DNA of 64,000 nucleotides from Hemibagrus wyckioides (GCF_019097595.1 NC_080716.1:11527401-11591400), one strand, 5' to 3'; positions 36,926 through 50,607 are shown, counted from the first letter of the stretch. Notes: generated from the sequence alone by a model not told the origin. Program-made: numbers and translations.

Positions 36926-39900
36926 AATCTCTTTAAAAGCTAAAGAGGCAGGTCAAAAGTTTTTTTCTTGCCAAAGATGAGTACTCATGACCATGCTCAA
37001 TTAAAAACTCTTAGGCTATTCTTATAGATATTTATTTATTATTAGTGATGTAACATCTCTAGTGTGGAGACTACTAACATGCAGGAGAAACAAAATCTTT
37101 CCGGACCTACGTACATTTTTACACTCAGGTTAAAATAAAATTGCTGCTACTTTTCATACTAAAATTATACAGAACACTTTAGTTAGTGACTGTAGTTAGC
37201 TCCAACAATTCTCTATTGTTTTAAATGCCATAAGAATAGCTATAACAAATATAACTATAGCTATAACAAACAAGTTTGAATCTCAATTGTTTAATATCTG
37301 GATAACTTGGACGACCGATATATAATTTAGGTCAACGAAAGTGTAGTGCTTTACTTGTGACCTATCCAAGATTGCTATCTTAATGGATAAACAATCTTTT
37401 TTGAATATTAATCACTGACACTTTCACTGACTGTCCCTTTCTGGTCTGTTAGGTCATTTTAACACTTTTAGAATTTTTGAACAGATGCAGGGTGTGTAAG
37501 CAGGTCTGTATGGCACCAGCGTGGCCTAGGGGAGTCTGGGGTGGAGTGAGGTGTGTGTGTATGATGGAGCAGTCTCTCATTCTTATCTGAGCTACTGCTT
37601 CAGCGTGCATTTCCTGTCCCCCACAAACTGCTTCCTGTCCTTGGTGCAGGAGCACACACTGTCCGCCTTCAGACATACACACACACACCCACCCACCCGC
37701 ATACACTCGCACACACTCCCACATGCACACACAGACTGTCGCCAGGCGAGCCTTTCTGGGGAATTACACAATAGCATTGGCTCCTGAGTGCTGCTTTTTA
37801 CATGAGTCAAGCGGAAGCTGTATATGTGTTAGCACCACACACGCACACACACACACACACACACTCACACACACACAGAATATTTGGTCTCTGGTAGTAA
37901 AATAGATGATGACAGTAATACCGATCCAGCACTCCCTCTGTGCCCTTACTCTGGGGGACAATAGAGATGTGTAGAGGTCCAAATATACTGTATGGGTGTG
38001 GGTGAGTGTGTGTGATGGTGGGAGAGTTGATGAGGTGTTGCTGTGTGCCTGAGCGTGAAGATTGAGGCTGGAATTTGCCTGTACTTAAAAAGCCTCAGAC
38101 TTTTCACTTGTACCTAATCATCATATTTATAGAATTATAATTACAGGTAAGGGACTCAGAGAGACTGTTTTTTCTCATCAGACACACACACACACACACA
38201 TATGCATGCTTGCACACACAGAGAATATGGTTGTTGGAAAAATAGGATGTGGTTTAGGTGAGGTTCCCAGTTCTTCTCGGAACAGCATAGGCATAAGGTG
38301 TACTAACTTCTCATAATACACCTTCTGCTAAACTACTCCAGTAGATGAAATGGTTCTGTAAAACATGAAATTAATGATATTGCTGACAGTCTGGCACAAT
38401 AACGAGCAATAATTCAATTTTTGTAAAGTAATATCAAATTATGTTCTTTATGTCCATTACATCCCTAAATCTCTCTTCTTCCAACACAGAAGTACATGGC
38501 AAAATACACACAACTTATTTTATTTAAACTTTGTTCATGTATTGCAAATCATCTATATAGTTCATATTTTAAATAGTCTAATAGAATGTGTTAAAATGAA
38601 ATGAACGCATCTTCCTATTCGATAGTGTAGCATCAAAGCAAAGAATGTAATATTAGTTAAGTCTCTAATCAGTATACAAATAATGTGCATGTATAAATGA
38701 AATGAATTTGTACATAGAATGGTGATTCCTCTGCATGTAACACAAAGAAATGAGTTTTTCTTTCAGAGCAGTTTAATTCATTTAGAGACGCGCTTATTTC
38801 TGTACAAATACATAGCACACCAAACAAGCCTTTATCGATTAAAATATTTTTATATTGGTTAGAAAGTGTCCAGATAAGACGTTGTACTGTGTGTTTGGAT
38901 GTGGGAAAATATTAACAGTTTGTTATATTGTTACCAGGCAGTCACTTGACTAGAGAATATTACCGATAATAAGAAGTATTTCGTAATTTTGTGGGAATCA
39001 TTCAAAACACACATCCTCTTTCACGACAAGTTGCGAAAAATCCGAGCAGAACCTCCAGTTAAACACACCTGCACTGTAGTCCCACTATCACCACTTCCAC
39101 CCGGAACAGACCTAAACCCGGTTAACCTGGACTGGTTTACACACACACACACACTTCAACTTTTAATTGAACGATTAATTGTAAGATTATACAAATTAAT
39201 GAACGTTATGAGGACGTGTGTTGACTTGACACGTGGATTTGATTGAAGTCAGTGTGTAAAGGCAACCAGGTTACATTGAGGAGAAGTGCTGGAAATGTGT
39301 GTTTAATCGGTCTAATCTTTAAATCTCTGTTTTCTGAGTCTCTATCTCTGCTTTCTCTCTCTCTCTCTCTCACTCTCGCCACTGTTTGCAAATGTAGCCA
39401 CACACACACAGATACAGAGAGAGAGAGAGAGAGAGAGAGAATCAACCATTTTCACTCGTAAAAAGTAAAACGCAGGCTTTTTCTTTGTCCTGTGTGTTGT
39501 CATTGTATAGTAACATTCATTCTATAATACACCTTCTTACATCATTTTCCATTAAAGACGTGTACAGATGTTGTAGTCGAAATTATCGCCTCAGTTCATT
39601 TTTTTTTCAAGCGCGTAAAACAGACCACCAATATTCTTTTGGGTCAGTATGGTCAATTTTCTAACCAAAGCTGAAAAGGCAACATTATGAAAGTCTCTGA
39701 CATTAAAAGAAAAAAAAAAGTTTAGGAGAAAGTTGTGTTGTTGAATCTCAGCTTGACTCTCAGTAATGATGGGAGGGGTGTATACAGCCTACACTTCATT
39801 ATTCTTACATTTAATTAATTAGGCCTAGGATAAGAAGTACCTTAGAGCCCCAAATTGACATAACGACAAGGGAGTTTTCAAGGGAGTTTCAACTCTGGTC

Positions 39901-39959
39901 TCTCCAAGGTCCCCGAGGGGCAAAGCGGTTATGAGTGAATCTGACTTGGCTGATGTACT

Positions 39960-40261
39960 CTAATGTCCCAGCTTCCTCGGCGGCGTTGCGCGAGCCCTCC
40001 CACCGCACTCGCTATTGGTTGCTGCTGCGCTTTTAAAGCTCGCTGCATCCCTCCGGTTTATTCCGACTTTTTTCAGTGTCCCGGAGCGGGTCACTCGCAT
40101 CTTCCTTTGCTCCAGCGGTGAAAAAAAAACGCAGCAGAAGCGCAAGCACCTGCACCAGATCCAACTTTTCTCTCCACTCACGCGCGCGTCAAGTTTGTCC
40201 AGCTCCGCGAAAGAAGTCATTCTCGGCCCCGCGGTAATCGGAGGGTGCGGGTTATCGCGAG
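39960..40261 (+). promoter_or_regulatory. sox17: sox17 promoter, CpG-rich
   Basis: GC- and CpG-rich sequence starts at about 39960 and continues through exon 1 to about 40560. It has an inverted CCAAT box (ATTGG, 40014-40018) and a TATA-like TTTTAAAG (40031-40038), so the cap site should lie near 40065 and the 5' UTR be about 200 nt. No ATG lies between there and the start codon at 40262 that would clearly compete. The CCAAT-TATA segment resembles that of sox32. The ORFs on both strands across 39960-40325 are GC-rich shadows. Confidence 0.65.
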
Positions 40262-43150
40262 ATGAGCAGTCCCGATGCGGGCTACGCCAGTGACGATCCG
40301 AGCCAGGCCCGCGGGACCAGCTCAACCATGATGGCCGGCGCGGCTCAGTGCGCGTGGCCGGAGCCGCTCAGCCCGCGAGCGCACGCCAAAGTCAAGAGCG
40401 AAGCGTGCGCGGCAGCGCGCGGGAAAGGCGAAGCGCGCATCCGCCGGCCGATGAACGCTTTCATGGTGTGGGCCAAAGACGAGCGCAAGAGACTGGCACA
40501 ACAAAACCCAGACCTGCACAACGCCGAGCTCAGCAAAATGCTCGGTGAGTGGCGACAGCTTCATGCGCAACATCATTATTCAGTCCGTGAAAGTTTTGTG
40601 GCATAACCTCACTCGAGCTCTTAAAATAATCTAACATTTCTATCTATTATATTTCAGAAACTTATCACCACAAAAATTCTAAGTCATTTTATTTTGGGAT
40701 CCACCTGCGCGTGCTAGTGAAATGTTATATAACTTTAATTCATTTAGGAAGAAAAATCCTTTCAGCAGAGATTAATTTCATAAGGTTTTAATTTTTTTTT
40801 CAGAGGAGGAAGGGTCGTTATTATAGAAACAAGCCGTGTTCACAACCAAGCGATTTTTATTTTTATTTTATTCGTTACAGTGTATTTATCAAAAACTTCA
40901 TGCTTTTTAACGAAACCTTCAGAATTGCAGCTTTCTCACTATACAGTGATGAAGTGTAGATATACAGCACTGTCTGCCTTTAACTATCAACCTAATCACA
41001 AGCAGCTACTAAACTGTGCTGCTTCAGTATACTGCTATAGTAATCGGCAGTCTTTTATTTTTTACATTTTTTAAAAATATTTTATATTTTTATGTTTTAA
41101 TCTTTTTGTTTCATTAGAAATAATTTCTAAATTTAACTCTTTATTTTAAAACTAAATAAAATATTTTAATATGCTTTTCATTTAACACCTAGATTTTTAC
41201 TCTACAAACCTTATTTGTTTAGATTTATTGAATCTTTAGTATCACTCTTGTTGACTGTATCCTAGAATTTCTACTTGAGAGTTATTATTTTGCAATTATT
41301 CTAATTTAATATACTATTTAATACAAACATTTTTATTCAAAAGTTAAGACACATTGCTAATAAAAGCTAGTTATGAAATTGTTCCCAGCATGGTTCTGTG
41401 TCAAGAAACTGAAAATGGATTTCTTAAGGGATATGGGCAATGTTAGAATGGATATTTCTTTAAATATTACAGCTAGGAGATGGAACTTTGCTGGGAATCA
41501 AAAGGTCATTGGTTTGATTGTAACTGATAACAGCCTGCTCCAGCCATTATGCCCTTGAAGCACTTAACCTGCTCATGTGAGGTCTTGGCAATGGGACACT
41601 TTAAGACCTGATGAAAAAGTTGGCTAAACAGAGTCTACAGATTGTTATACATAATAATTGTTGTAGCCTATATGAAATAAGCTGTGTTAATTATATTGCA
41701 TTTATGAATAATACAGAAATAAGTAGTGTCCACAGTGTGCTCTATTTTATGCTGGGTTTTTTTTTTTTTTTTTGCATCGTTTGTTAGTATTTACCTTTGA
41801 CAGCATCTGGTGCATTGTCAAGACAAAAGTTCTCCTTAATGCAAGAGTTATATATTTGTACAGCTGTAATTTTTATTATTTGGATGTCTATAGCGGTAAG
41901 ATGTTTGGCAAGTCAGTATAAAACATCGCAGAACCTGTGCTAGGAATGATTAGCTCTGTTTTACTAGCCAAGTATGAAGTCTTATCCAGTTACAACTTGA
42001 TGGATCTTGTACACAGTCTGACTTTTTAAGAGAAACAGTTTATACATTTGATGTTTTTGATTTATTATTTGCACTAAATGAACTGTATTTCCATATTTTG
42101 TTAGGTAAGTCATGGAAAGCCCTGTCCATGTTGGATAAGCGACCATTTGTGGAGGAGGCAGAACGACTGCGTGTGCAACACATGCAGGATCATCCAAACT
42201 ATAAGTACCGGCCTCGTCGGCGCAAACAGGTGAAGAGAATCAAGCGCCTGGACTCTGGATTCATGATGCCTGGGACAAGTGAGACCCAGGGCGCTCTCAG
42301 TATGGAGAACATTGAGGTGGGCTACCCCCTCGCCCCTGGGGGTTTGACTCAGGCTGGTTTCTCTCAGTACTGCGATGCTCAGGGCTTGTTTGAGCACTAC
42401 AGTCTTCCCACTCCTGACTCCTCCCCAATGGATGCGATGGGATCGGAGAGTGTGTTCTTCACTGGCCATTCTCAGGATGACAGCTCTCACATGGCATACA
42501 GCTACAATCACCAACAAGAGTACGCAGCGCTAGGGCACCAGCACCCTCTCATTAGTACACAAGCTCAAGGCAGAGTACGAAGTGATACACATTCGCATGC
42601 CACAACAAACTCACAGGTCCACACACACACCACCTCCAACTTACATTTAGTACATGCTCACAGTAATACACAAGTTAATCTGATGAGCAGTTCACACCCT
42701 CAGGAACTCGGTAATGCAAATGGCAGCACACACCACAATATCAACCACAATCTCAATCCTCACCATGCGCATTCGATATCTCAGGCGCTTTTTAACAGGA
42801 GCCTGTCGCCTGGTTCCAATCAGGCCCCGCCCCCTGCGTACCTGGGCTGCCCATCTACTCTAGGTGTTTTTTACAACCCTGCCTCTCAGGTCAAACGCCC
42901 GCTTGAGCAGCAATCACCTCCACAAGAAGGGCACACGCATTCACACACTCCTTCTGACCAGCACTCCCATACACATGCAGAGACGTGCCGGCATGCTCCT
43001 GAGATGTTAAGTGAAATGGCTTGTGGTGAATTTGAGCAGTACCTGTCATATGGCCTCCATCATGCCCCCATGCAGGGGTCTGACCTCATCTCTACCGTAC
43101 TGTCTGATGCTTGCACAGCTGTTTACTACCCTAACTATAACAACACCTGA
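40262..43150 (+). CDS. sox17: SoxF transcription factor Sox17
   Basis: Two exons, 40262-40544 and 42105-43150, give 442 aa, somewhat longer than the about 413 aa I recall for zebrafish and human. The phase-1 intron splits Gly-95, exactly as in sox32. The N-terminus [12 protein letters not shown] is the Sox17 signature. The HMG box is about residues 61-135 ([20 protein letters not shown] ... KYRPRRRK), followed by a basic [14 protein letters not shown] (403-408) is the SoxF motif that binds beta-catenin, and the protein ends [15 protein letters not shown], like other Sox17 C-termini. Residues 254-318 and 371-391 are rich in His, Thr and Ser (SHTH-type repeats), an expansion that accounts for the extra length. 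Sox17 drives endoderm and vascular fate and is a target of Sox32. Intron 1 (1560 bp) holds an old SINE. Confidence 0.96.
41475..41590 (+). mobile_element. Decayed SINE in the sox17 intron
   Basis: CAAAAGGTCATTGGTTTGAT (decayed B box), then AGCCTGCTCCAGCCATTATG and CCCTTGAAGCACTTAACCTG follow the order of fish tRNA-derived SINEs. Confidence 0.5.
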
Positions 43151-43410
43151 AGCTCCTGAATCACAGCAAACACTCCTGAGCCACCAGTAATGACTTCTGA
43201 ATGACTTAATACTGTCTGAACACACTGGAGCAACATCTTGCTGACACACACACATATATATATATATTTGTAGAACATACTGAAGGATGTTATTGAATTA
43301 AGAAATGTTTAGAATTGTATGAATTGTAGAAATTCACTGAAACATGCTTAATTGAACATGTTAAAATGTTTTAAAGGAGACAGTAATTCTGTATATAAGT
43401 CATTTTATAA

Positions 43411-43474
43411 AATAAAATTTCATTAATGTATTAAAATGTAATTTCATATTTTTTTTGCACTTTTGGAAAATAAA
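43411..43474 (+). other. sox17: sox17 poly(A) signals
   Basis: Two AATAAA hexamers at 43411-43416 and 43469-43474, 260-320 bases after the stop codon. The region 43151-43410 is the 3' UTR. Confidence 0.75.
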
Positions 43475-45604
43475 CATTTCAGTCATAAACATTTTTGTCA
43501 TTTTCTTGCTGTCTTTTTTTTTTTAATTACTATTAACTTTTCTGATCCTCCTAATATTTCCATTATGTAACTCTGACCTGTTTTCTTCTCCCCTTTATGT
43601 GTGTGTGTGTATGTGTGTGTGTGTGTGTGCACTTTAGGAACTGCGATTAACACACTTCTTCCTGTTTATTGCAGCTCCATTGGCTTTGATAACTTAAATA
43701 TGATCACAATCCCTTCACCAAACAAACTCCATCATTAACATCAATAAGGACCTGAGCTCCAACCCCCCCATTCCACCTCTCCACACATACACACGCATAC
43801 ACAAACATACACACACACACACACCTTCCTACACACAAACAAAGGCTTGTCAGGCCAATGGAGGAACCACGTATTGCGCCTTGTCCCATAATAGAAACAA
43901 TTAGTCTGCGTCTATCAGCATGTTGTTCAGAGTGTGCAGTATGAGCACGTTCATTTTCTGTTTGAAAAAGGAAGAGGCTTTTCGGAGGAGGTCACTGACA
44001 CTGACCCTGCGTCCCTTTTTAGCCTTCTGACGGAAACATGCAGCAGCTACAGGTTTTTGCACGAAGACCTCCAGATTCCCACACACACAGAACGTGTGGA
44101 CCACTTGGTAAATGTGTGTGTGCGTGTGTTTTGTTCTGTGAGCCTAGGGCAAAACAATGGGCCCTGTCTCCACCCTGAAACACCTGTATTGGTGTGTTTG
44201 TATATGTAAGAGAGAGTGAGCTGTTTGTTGTGGAGGATGGGGTTAGTTGGCTATAGCATCATACTAATACCCAAATTAACAGGCAACTAATGCAAATTGA
44301 CTTCAGGCATAGAAATACAATAGGGTCTTGCATATATTGGAAAGAAAAAAAAAATAGTGTGGTTGTGTATGTGCATACAGATCGACAAATGCTCCTCACA
44401 TATAAAACAACATGTAAATAAGTGAATTGTGAGAGTGTACGGTCTTGTAGGCCTAAGCTCTGTAAGCACCGAAGGGCACAATGTCCATCAGAGGAGGCAG
44501 CTGCAATAGACGGGGTGTCTCCTGTCTGAAACGGAATGTGTGTGTGAGTGCATGTGTACTTCAATGTATGTGTGTGTGTGTCATGTGTGTGTGGGGCTGA
44601 GTGACTCGGTTTTATAATCCTTGGAATATGAGTCTCCTCCCTGGCCTTATCACATTCATAGGCCTGGCTTTCCCAAACCAAACCCAGTCGGTTCAGTTGT
44701 GCACTTCTAAATATAAGCTCACACTTGATCAGCGCTCTCCCAGCTCTGACACAATAAGCTATTTTCACTGATTTGACCCTTAGGAATATACATATATAAA
44801 ATACTTTATATGCACAGTTAGGCAAGCGTTTAGTTGCTACAGTAAAAACCTATATATGAATTGCCAGAAAATTAAAAATCATCGTGTTTTGGAAAAATAA
44901 AAGTATTCACTGTGGTATATTGTGAGTGATGTAATTCACCATGCGTTTTTAAATTAGTTTTTCTGAAGCCTTCTGGCTTTCCGACAAAATCTGCTGCATT
45001 GCACAAATGTAATGCTGTTGTTTTGTTACAGGAACCTCGAAGCAAGAGGCCAAATGCAGAAAAATCCTGCCTCAAATGTCAATCTGAAATGCATTTAACC
45101 TGTAATATTACATGTAATAATGAAAAATATTGGTTTCCCTTTTTTAAAAAATGTTTAGAGTTTAAGAGTCTTCTTAAATAATGTAAATCATGTGTGTTCT
45201 TTGCCTTAAACAGATCCTTTGTGCATAGTAACAGTACAGTTTTAGGGGTTTCCTGTGTAGCTGTGCCATATGTGTTCTCTAACAGTATAAACTATGTACA
45301 CCGAGTTTATATTATTATAATATAAATTTATTATATTTATTAATTATATTTATTAATTTTGAAATATTTTTGAAATATTTCACTGCTCTACACAATAAAC
45401 AGCCAATCAGGACATATCCAGCAAGTTTACATAATTTGCTATGACATTCCTTATGTTTTTTCTTAAGCTACGTTAATAAAGCATGACCATTAAATGTGCA
45501 AATCAGTACTGCATAATAGTTATTTTATAATCTTAAAAATAGGTCATGTTTTGGAAGTTGCCCTTGATGAATTTCTGCACAATAAGATGAATGTGCTTTA
45601 TTGT

Positions 45605-45607
<3 letters not shown>

Positions 45608-45675
<68 letters not shown>

Positions 45676-45688
45676 TATATATATATAT
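45608..45688. repeat. (AT)n microsatellite
   Basis: About 40 AT units with one AA interruption at about 45671. Tyr-Ile frames on both strands are artefacts. Confidence 0.95.
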
Positions 45689-46684
45689 TGGAGCATTTGT
45701 GGAAGTTTTTCAAGAGCAACTGCCTGTACTTCCTCGACTTAGATATTGTCTTGGCTACTTAACACATGAAAGATGAGCTGGGAACATCCTCAGCTGTGCA
45801 GGAAACAAAGTTCTCTAAAACTGACAGAACTTCCACTTCTCTGGGAAAAAGAGAAGGATTTCCTCCTAAATAAAAATACATCAAAAATAAAACTAAATAA
45901 AGAAGAAAGGTCAAAACATAACACAGGACAGACACCTTTGTCAGGGTCAGACGTCTGTGTGTGTGTGTGTATGTGTGTGTGTGTGTGTGTGTATGTGTGT
46001 CTTTCCCACGCATGTCTCAGACTGGGGTCACAGCAACGTTCCTGTTTATCACTGAAGTTCCACATTCACACCTGAGGAGAACAGGAACAGACAAAACCAG
46101 CATAAATGCAGATAATGCATGTTGTTTTTCTGACTTTCTGTAAGTGAAGCACTGTTTTCTATAATGTTAAACACGGAAATAATAACAAAAAAAATGATTG
46201 CATAATGCTTGTAACTAGTTTGTCTAGCTTGAAAACTATAACATACGCTAGTTAATCTAAAATAGATGACTTTGTCTATATTATATATGAACTGCATTTT
46301 AACCTCAGTGTATACTTTCAGGGGTAAAAGCGGTCTTCGTTTATTGTATTTGTAAAAGACATAGTTTGTAGACATTTACAAACTTGGAGAGAAAAATTCA
46401 GTGTGTTCATGAGATTCCAGAAGACACTGCAATGGGTTAGTGTTGAAATTATTTCAGGGTGGCAAAACTCTTTAGCCAGCAGTCCATTTCACTGTTAAAA
46501 AAAGTACAAAAAAAAACTTTGTTCTTTTATTATCCATTATTTAAATGTGCACAATAATATTTCTATATATTCATAAAAATATTGACTAAGTTTCACTCGC
46601 ATTCACAATTACACAATTACACAATTACATCATAATCGTCTACTTTTAATAACTATAAGAACTTAATGATATTTTACACATTTT

Positions 46685-46712
46685 ACATACATACATACAT
46701 ACATACGCATGT

Positions 46713-46776
<64 letters not shown>
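46685..46776. repeat. (CATA)n and (CA)n compound microsatellite
   Basis: Five CATA units, then about 30 CA units with one TA interruption. It directly abuts the Tc1-like element that starts at 46781. Confidence 0.9.
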
Positions 46777-46780
<4 letters not shown>

Positions 46781-47324
46781 ATCTGGAAAAAAAAAGAGAC
46801 CGCTGCAAAATAATCAGTTTCTTATGTTTTTTCTTACAGGTTCATGTATTGGTGAGATGAACAGTTTTGCTTTATTTTTTGTGAACTGCTGACAATATTT
46901 CCCCTAAATTAAAAAAATAACTATTGTTATTTTTAATATATTTGTGTATATTTAAAGGAAATGACAACACATCAAAATAACCCAAGATCATGCAGTATCT
47001 GCAGAGCTTTAATAACTCAAATAAAGCAAAATGCAAATAATTTGGAAACAAATTGTATTAATGCTTTGGCTAAATAACATTAAGAAATCAGTATTTGGTG
47101 GAATAACCCTGATTTGCATGTGTTTTGGCTCCATGCTCTCCATCAGTTTTTCACATTGCTGTTGGGTAACTTTATACCACACTTTTTGCAAAAAAGCATC
47201 AGCTCAGCTTTACTTGATGGTTTGTGACCATCCATCTTCCTCTTGATGACATTCCAGAGGTTTTCAATAGGGTTCAAATCTGGAGATTGGGCAGTGGTCT
47301 CTTATTTTTTTCCAGAGCTGTATA
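46781..47324 (-). mobile_element. Tc1-like element with internal deletion
   Basis: The left end ATCTGGAAAAAAAAAGAGAC and CGCTGCAAAATAATCAGTTT are inverted to the right end, GGGCAGTGGTCTCTTATTTT followed by TTTCCAGAGCTGTATA. The right interior contains GACATTCCAGAGGTTTTCAA then TAGGGTTCAAATCTGGAGAT, sequence next to the end of known fish Tc1-like elements. It is 544 bp, so most of the transposase is gone. The left tip is lost into the CA array. Confidence 0.75.
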
Positions 47325-47326
47325 TA

Positions 47327-47603
47327 TTTGCCCTGTGTGTGTGTGGAGTTTCCATGATCTCCATGTGCTTTAGGGGTTTCCTGTGGGTACTCCAGTTTCC
47401 TCCTACAGTCAAGACATGCATTGTAGGCTGATTGCCTCTTTAAATTGTCCATAGTGTGTGAATGGATGTGTAAGTGTGTGCATGACTGTGCCTTGCAACA
47501 GGTTGGCATCCCGTGCAGGGTTGTCCCCTGCCTTGTGCCCCTGGGATAGTCTCCATGCTCCCTGGACCTTGTGTAGGATAAGAAAATGGATGAAATAGAT
47601 GGA
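47327..47603 (+). repeat. Dispersed fish repeat, copy 4
   Basis: GTGTGGAGTTTCCATGATCT, GGGTACTCCAGTTTCCTCCT, GGCTGATTGCCTCTTTAAAT, then GGCATCCCGTGCAGGGTTGT and ACCTTGTGTAGGATAAGAAA. It is the most complete copy in the window and begins where the Tc1-like element ends. Confidence 0.7.
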
Positions 47604-48285
47604 ACGATAGATTAAAAAAATAGACAATAGTAGGTTATGATTTCAACCTACTGTAATAAAATGAACAAACAAACAAAACTGTAAGAACCATGGCTCCAGA
47701 ATCAGTAATGCAATATACTTGTTCTTACAGAAATGGAAACTGACCACCATTTCTGTCACAGGCTATTAATATAATAATATATAATATAATAATGCTTAAT
47801 GAAAAATGTTTCCATACTGGAATTATTATCATGTGAGTAATTTTAATAGTAATAAATTTCGTTCAAGCCTGGGAAATGGGTTGCTTGAAATGAATTTGAT
47901 GCTTTGTGCAGAAACCCGTGTCTTGATGTGCACTGTATAAAATATACTCTTAAAATAAAAATAAGAAGGAATCTTCAGTGATTATGTCTGGTCAGTGATG
48001 GGATATATCTGGCTTGAAAACACACAGTTTTGCGTACCTATTGGTCTGGACTTAAATTAAGCCTAGATCAGGCTCTTAGCTTAGCTTCTGTTTGTAGCAG
48101 ACTTTAGTTATCTGCTCTAAAAAAAAAAAACAAATGTGTGGATTTGACTTTTCCATATTTTTTATGATCATTACTATTACTATTATTATTATTGTTGAAA
48201 AGTTTTTAAAGACTTATGAATAGATAAGAAATGAATTTGACATTAGTTAGTTTCCAAGAATCGCCTGTGAGAATTGGGGATTTTC

Positions 48286-48350
48286 CCGCCAGAGGGCGCG
48301 CGCGCTGCATAAGTCACGCGCCACGACCGTTAACTGAGAGAAGATGGCGG
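48286..48350 (+). promoter_or_regulatory. CTCF-like site and YY1-like site in a CpG-rich spot
   Basis: CCGCCAGAGGGC at 48286-48297 fits the CTCF core CCASYAGRKGGC at 11 of 12 positions. It is followed by CGCGCGCGC and, at 48341-48350, AAGATGGCGG, a YY1-type motif that in vertebrates often sits just downstream of TATA-less transcription starts. The surrounding kilobases are AT-rich, so this spot stands out. It may be an insulator between sox17 and rp1, or a transcription start. An ATG inside the YY1 motif opens a 35-codon frame (48344-48451) with an Asn-rich start; I do not claim it as a gene. Confidence 0.45.
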
Positions 48351-49529
48351 AAAACCTAAATAATAATGATAATGATAATAATAATAATTGTACTGTAATC
48401 ACCAAAATCACATATTATGCCAGATATAAAAAATACATTCAGACCTGTTGAATATGCCAATGTGGTGTGAGGCAGCTGCTAAAACACAGTCTGAGCAATA
48501 GGAATAATTGAAATACAGGTTTTTCTGATATATACTTTACTTATGAACTTGAAGCACTGAACGTGTTTATTAGCCACTGAGCTACCTGGTAAAGCTTGTA
48601 GAGAGGAAACCTCTGAATTATTTTCTCAGTTAACGCTTACAAAGTTGTTTACTAAGAATATAACACCAAAGCAATTTAAATAACACAATTATTGATTGAT
48701 TTGGTCCAGAATCTGGGAAATAGTTTTCTCTCAGGCAGCTGCTTACTGATCAGACAAGTGGATTTATCACAGCTTTAGAATTGAAGCATTATGAATTTTA
48801 GCAGAAATAGTATTTGTTATAATATTTCTGAGATTTCAAAAAATTTACACAAGAGCCTAGAGGAGAGAACAGTCTAAATGTGTGTGTGTGTGTGTGTAGG
48901 TAAAATTTATGGAGAGTAAGCTAAAGGTGAAGCTATTGTTCTGCTGTAATCTACTCTGATAGCTATTTCCTTATGACATAAAAATGGGTGTATCAGAAGT
49001 TTTATATAGCATTTCATAAAATAATAATTACATACAATAATACTAAAATTATAGTAATAATTAGTTACTTAAGACATCTTACAGTTATGTGTTATCAAAT
49101 ATGTTAATAGGATGACATATGTTTCATCTCATATCATATGTGTATCTCGTGTTTGTGTGTGTGTGTGTGTGTGTGTGCGTGTGTGTGTGTGTTAACGGTA
49201 GCTAACTGCGGAAAGATCTGTGCGTAACCTGGGTAGATTGTCAGGATGGCATAGCGGGAGGTTGTAGGGCAGCTCAGGGAATTCCAGTGGAAGATCGGTC
49301 AGGACCTGGAGCAGCGGGGAGCCGGAACAGGACAATCCTCTGCTTCTTCCCAAAAAAAAAAAAAAAAAAAAACCTAAAATGAAATTATCTTAATGTGTCA
49401 AACTGAGTTTCTCTTTCCAACAATGCTTTTTGTGGGTGGTCATCCACTTGATGGGTCAACTGGAGTGTAGGTGAAAGAGGCAGACAGAATGAAGTTGGCA
49501 ATGGCAGGTAGGGTGGGATCATGTCATTC

Positions 49530-49531
49530 TT

Positions 49532-49581
<50 letters not shown>
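49530..49581. repeat. (CT)n(CA)n compound microsatellite
   Basis: About 13 CT units joined directly to about 12 CA units, followed by further short CA pieces. Confidence 0.9.
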
Positions 49582-49582
<1 letters not shown>

Positions 49583-50557
49583 TTCACACACACCCACACA
49601 AGTTTCATATATCAAACATATCCCTTATTTCATCCTAAATGTGTCACAAATACTTTCCCACTGAAAGAGAGCTCAGGGATCTGGAGCCGGCGCCGAGACT
49701 GCAGCGAAGTGTTAAATATAGATACACACACATTCCATCCACACATCTAAATACTGCAGTGCTTAGATCTAAAAGGGAAGAGACCTCAGTTTGCCTTTGT
49801 GTGTGTGTGTGTGTGCATATACATGTGTGTGTGCGTGTAGGAATAGTACAGTACAGCAGGATTTCATGCTGATTAAGCAATGAATAGGCACAATTCTGAT
49901 ATTTATATCACGAGACACCACTCTGCCACAGACTCCCTTATCAGTAGCAGGAAAAGGCTTTCTTTTCGTGGATGTTTGACATTCCTCCTCTTAGTTTTGT
50001 TTTGGGAATAGGACACACTCAACAGGAGACCACACCGGCATTCCACACTTCTTCATTTCCCTCACATTTCACATTTCTTCCATGTGTATTCATGCACACT
50101 GTGGATAAAGGGTATATTGCCGGTGATAAAATGATTTTCTTGAACTTATTCCAACTGTGTATGTCTGCATTCATATCTCTTTGGGTTGAATGTATTGTTT
50201 AGTGTGTGTATTAAGACCAGTTTTTTATAAAATAGAGTTAAAATAGAGCTTGCCTCATTTTTGTTTTCTGTTTTTTTACCTCAGAAAGAGACCTTACTAC
50301 TTAAATTAATTTAGAGTGCTTCATTGCCAGGACTAACAATGGTACATTTGTATCACATGTTTAGGAAGAATGTAATCTAAAAACTGTGAAAGGTTAAATG
50401 ATTCTGCCTTTAATTGTTAATTTAACTATTTGTTCTTATTTTCTTTCTCTTTCTTTGATAGTTAAAGAAACCTAGATTCTTTAATAACTGACAGATTAAG
50501 ATTATCTTGGACATTATCAAATATTTTGATCAGAATGGTTATCAGTCTGCTTTGCTA

Positions 50558-50607
<50 letters not shown>

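Noticed and set aside
39960..40325. 121-codon antisense frame at the sox17 promoter
   Set aside because: GC-rich promoter sequence gives long open frames by chance; there are no motifs.
42110..42517. 135-codon antisense frame across sox17 exon 2
   Set aside because: It is a shadow of the well-conserved sox17 exon; it has no family signature.
44259..44825. 188-codon minus-strand frame
   Set aside because: It crosses CA-repeat sequence, has no recognisable domain and no neighbouring splice or promoter signals.
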